Below, piece after piece: positions 5,965-7,421 of a stretch of DNA of 7,421 bases (positions are counted from its first letter, which is position 1; the number at the start of each line of letters is the position of its first letter). A program made the translations under genes and the position numbers. Where the stretch lies: positions 1-7,421 of the forward strand of contig JAGBTW010000144.1 in NCBI GenBank assembly GCA_017631135.1. The letters run 5' to 3'. The stretch is from Alistipes sp. (GTDB lineage Bacteria; Bacteroidota; Bacteroidia; Bacteroidales; Rikenellaceae). The notes below the pieces were generated by a model. The model was not told the DNA's origin. It did not search any database and saw only the letters and a list, made by a program, of their open reading frames with translations.

Positions 5965-6038
5965 GGCTCCGTAGCTCAACTGAATAGAGTACTTGACTAC
6001 GGATCAAGCGGTTCCAGGTTTGAATCCTGGCGGAGTCA
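5965..6038 (+). tRNA. tRNA-Arg (anticodon ACG)
   Basis: A 74-base tRNA. The acceptor stem pairs GGCTCCG (5965-5971) with CGGAGTC (6031-6037, one G-T pair), and A6038 is the discriminator. The anticodon stem CTTGA/TCAAG (5992-5996 with 6004-6008) encloses CTACGGA, giving anticodon ACG at 5999-6001. A34 is normally changed to inosine by TadA so that CGU, CGC and CGA are read. The T arm CCAGG-TTTGAAT-CCTGG is perfect. CCA is not encoded. Confidence 0.96.
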
Positions 6039-6041
6039 CAA

Positions 6042-6075
6042 AGCGGTAATCGAGAGGTTACCGCTGCTTTTTTTT
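6042..6075 (+). terminator. Rho-independent terminator after tRNA-Arg
   Basis: An 8-bp perfect stem (6042-6049 with 6058-6065), 8-base loop, then GC and eight T bases (6068-6075). Confidence 0.9.
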
Positions 6076-6106
6076 ATCTACCCCACCCCACTCTCGCCAA
6101 ATATCC

Positions 6107-6140
6107 ATGGTCGCTTCACCCAGCACTTATGGTCGCTTCA
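6107..6140 (+). repeat. 12-base direct repeat with 22-base period
   Basis: ATGGTCGCTTCA occurs at 6107-6118 and again at 6129-6140. A degenerate third copy, ATGGATAGTTCG, begins at 6150. The copies lie about 60-90 bases upstream of a candidate -7 element, at about two helical turns apart, a layout compatible with a regulator site. Confidence 0.6.
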
Positions 6141-6196
6141 GCCCTCTATATGGATAGTTCGCCGAGGGGTCGGCTACAAAACGCATCATCTTGCCG

Positions 6197-6204
6197 TAAC
6201 TTTG
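6197..6204 (+). promoter_or_regulatory. Candidate -7 element for the His-rich gene
   Basis: TAACTTTG matches TAnnTTTG and gives a leader of roughly 50 bases. There is no TTG at 19-21 bases upstream, so it may depend on an activator. Confidence 0.5.
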
Positions 6205-6263
6205 CAATAGGAAAACAGATGTATCCTACGAAAAAAGTTATAAACCCTTTAATAACAGAGATT

Positions 6264-6683
6264 ATGAAAAAAATGATGTTTTTGAGCCTTGTGTTCTCGG
6301 TGATGGCACTTGGCAGTGCAGTGGCAAACGACGCTAACGCAGTAGCAAACCGCAAGCCAAAGGGCGTGCACCTCTCTATAAACGTACCTTCTGTGGGGCT
6401 ACACATCTGCAACGAGAGACCTTGTCCTCCCCCACCACCCCACAAGTGTGACGGCCACATCGCGAAGAAGCACGCGAAGAAGCATGCAAAGGGTCACGCG
6501 CCATGTCCCCACCACAAGCATCACGGCCATGGCAACTTCTCGCCCAAGCATCGCCCCGCGCCAGCACATGGCGGTCGTCCCGGTGAAGCATTTGTAGCAA
6601 GACCCAACCATGGTGGACATGGCGGTCACAACCATGAGGCGCCACGCCCAGGCAACCACAACGGTGCGCGCGGCAACAGATAG
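6264..6683 (+). CDS. Exported histidine-rich protein of unknown function
   Basis: I do not recognise this 139-residue protein. It opens with a clear Sec signal (MKKMMFLSLVFSVMALGSAVA, likely cut after A21 or A26), so it acts in the periplasm or outside. The mature part has 19 histidines, many lysines, arginines, glycines and prolines, and four cysteines (49, 54, 62, 81). There is a short beta-like stretch HLSINVPSVGLHIC (36-49), a run of five prolines (55-59), lysine-histidine repeats AKKHAKKHAKGHA (67-79) and a glycine-histidine tail (about 83-139). Most of it should be disordered and positively charged. Binding of Ni, Zn, Cu or heme is an inference from composition; anion or surface binding is the alternative. 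I chose ATG 6264 because it begins the signal peptide; the longer frame from 6129 runs across the promoter. A terminator follows. Confidence 0.8.
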   Translation: MKKMMFLSLVFSVMALGSAVANDANAVANRKPKGVHLSINVPSVGLHICNERPCPPPPPHKCDGHIAKKHAKKHAKGHAPCPHHKHHGHGNFSPKHRPAPAHGGRPGEAFVARPNHGGHGGHNHEAPRPGNHNGARGNR

Positions 6684-6707
6684 CCATACAAACAAGCCTA
6701 CGAAGTA

Positions 6708-6737
6708 GGGGAGTCAGTCATCTGACCCCCCTTTTTT
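6708..6737 (+). terminator. Rho-independent terminator after the His-rich gene
   Basis: GGGG-A-GTCAG (6708-6717) pairs with CTGAC-CCCC (6722-6730) with one bulged A and a TCAT loop. Six T bases (6732-6737) follow. A smaller hairpin, CCTAC-GAA-GTAGG (6697-6709), overlaps its first two bases. Confidence 0.9.
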
Positions 6738-6836
6738 GTCGTTTCACCCCCATAGTGCTACGATATTTGAATAAAAATTGTTACTTTCGTGGCGCGTAAT
6801 AGTGCGTATACAGGAAATGTAAAATAATAAGATTAT

Positions 6837-7421
6837 ATGAGAAGAGTTTTTTCATTTGTCGTGTTGCTCATGCTTGCTGTTGTGCCAGCTATGGCGCAGT
6901 CGGGCAAGGTTACAGCACGCATAATTGATGGCGAGACCAAGGAGGGTATCATTGGCGCTATCCTCGAGGTGCGTCCTGCCGCTTCGGAGGGTAGAGGTCG
7001 TCACTCTGTTTCGGGTGCCGAGGGTAAGGTAACAGTTACGGGACTCCCCACAGGCGAGTACACCGCAACCATCGCCTTTATTGGTTATGCTACGCAGACA
7101 CACACCGTTAAGCTCGCGCCCAATGCAGACCTTGGCGTTGTAGAGCTCATGCCCGAGGCAGTAGCCATCGACGCGGTGGTCAAGGAGGTGCAGGCGTTGC
7201 GCACATCGCAGAATGGCGACACCGTAGCATATAACGCTGCGGCGTTCAAGGTGGCAGCAGATGCCGACGTGGAGGGTCTCTTGAAGAAGATGCCCGGTAT
7301 CACCATCTCTAATGGTCAGGTGGAGGCACAGGGCGAGCAGGTGAAAAAGATATTTGTTGACGGCAAGGAGTTCTTCGGCGAGGATGTATCTACGGCACTC
7401 AACTCTCTCCCCGCGCAGGCG
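6837..7421 (+). CDS. TonB-receptor-like outer-membrane protein, 3' end missing
   Basis: The first 195 codons of a large protein that runs off the window. The signal peptide MRRVFSFVVLLMLAVVPAMA is likely cut after A20. Residues about 24-103 (GKVTARIIDGETKEGIIGAI to DLGVVEL) form a carboxypeptidase-regulatory-like beta sandwich, including the usual TGLPTGEYTATIAFIGYAT pattern. Residues about 115-195 match the plug region of the Bacteroidetes outer-membrane beta-barrel family: GDTVAYNAAAFKV, VEGLLKKMPGITI, and KKIFVDGKEFFGEDV. In these proteins the barrel follows and the full length is typically 700-1000 residues. The ligand cannot be told from this part. No partner SusD gene is visible in the window. 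The ATG at 6837 begins the signal peptide; no canonical promoter is seen, though TACTTTCG at 6782-6789 is close to a -7 element. Confidence 0.88.
   Translation, partial: MRRVFSFVVLLMLAVVPAMAQSGKVTARIIDGETKEGIIGAILEVRPAASEGRGRHSVSGAEGKVTVTGLPTGEYTATIAFIGYATQTHTVKLAPNADLGVVELMPEAVAIDAVVKEVQALRTSQNGDTVAYNAAAFKVAADADVEGLLKKMPGITISNGQVEAQGEQVKKIFVDGKEFFGEDVSTALNSLPAQA

Noticed and set aside
5941..6210. 89-codon open frame on the + strand
   Set aside because: Covers tRNA-Arg and its terminator; no protein-like features.
6129..6263. 45-codon upstream extension of the His-rich gene
   Set aside because: It would place the obvious signal peptide inside the protein and cross both the direct repeats and the candidate promoter.
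6376..6695. Two overlapping - strand frames of about 100 codons
   Set aside because: Both are antisense to the His-rich gene; their His/Cys/Val-rich composition simply mirrors its codons.

Overview
The window looks like chromosomal DNA of a Bacteroidales bacterium, possibly of the Alistipes/Rikenellaceae type. The evidence is the promoter style (a TTG, 19 bases, then TACCTTTG, before both tRNA genes), start sites without clear Shine-Dalgarno sequences, thioredoxin-fold exported proteins of the DUF4369/TlpA kind, and a SusC-like or outer-membrane beta-barrel receptor with a carboxypeptidase-regulatory N-terminus. The genus is an inference. All convincing genes lie on the + strand.

Layout: (1) 2-1039, the C-terminal four fifths of metK, closed by a hairpin at 1065-1099. 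(2) 1179-1262, tRNA-Leu(GAG) with its own promoter and terminator. (3) 1389-3540, a tight run coaD - lpxD - ruvC (gaps of 18 and 1 bases), which probably makes one transcript and joins coenzyme A synthesis, lipid A synthesis and Holliday-junction resolution. (4) 3593-4654, a lipoprotein with a C-terminal thioredoxin domain. (5) 4655-5330, 676 bases without a convincing gene but full of palindromes, including a three-armed, cloverleaf-like inverted repeat at 4696-4810 and a cluster of short hairpins at 4917-5172. (6) 5331-5837, a small exported thioredoxin-like protein that is a clear paralogue of the C-terminal domain of gene 4. (7) 5965-6038, tRNA-Arg(ACG) with promoter and terminator. (8) 6264-6683, a small exported protein very rich in histidine, with four cysteines. 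(9) 6837 to the window end, the N-terminal 195 residues of a TonB-receptor-like outer-membrane protein.

Regions 1-3 and the tRNAs are housekeeping. The second half, from 3593 on, is an envelope-directed block: two related periplasmic disulfide oxidoreductase-like proteins, a putative metal-binding periplasmic protein and an outer-membrane receptor. No shared pathway can be shown from sequence, since terminators separate most of them. The most unusual parts are the structured intergenic region between the two thioredoxin paralogues, the His-rich protein, and a 16-base perfect palindrome between the coaD promoter and its start codon. I do not see a defence system, CRISPR array, integrase or transposase.
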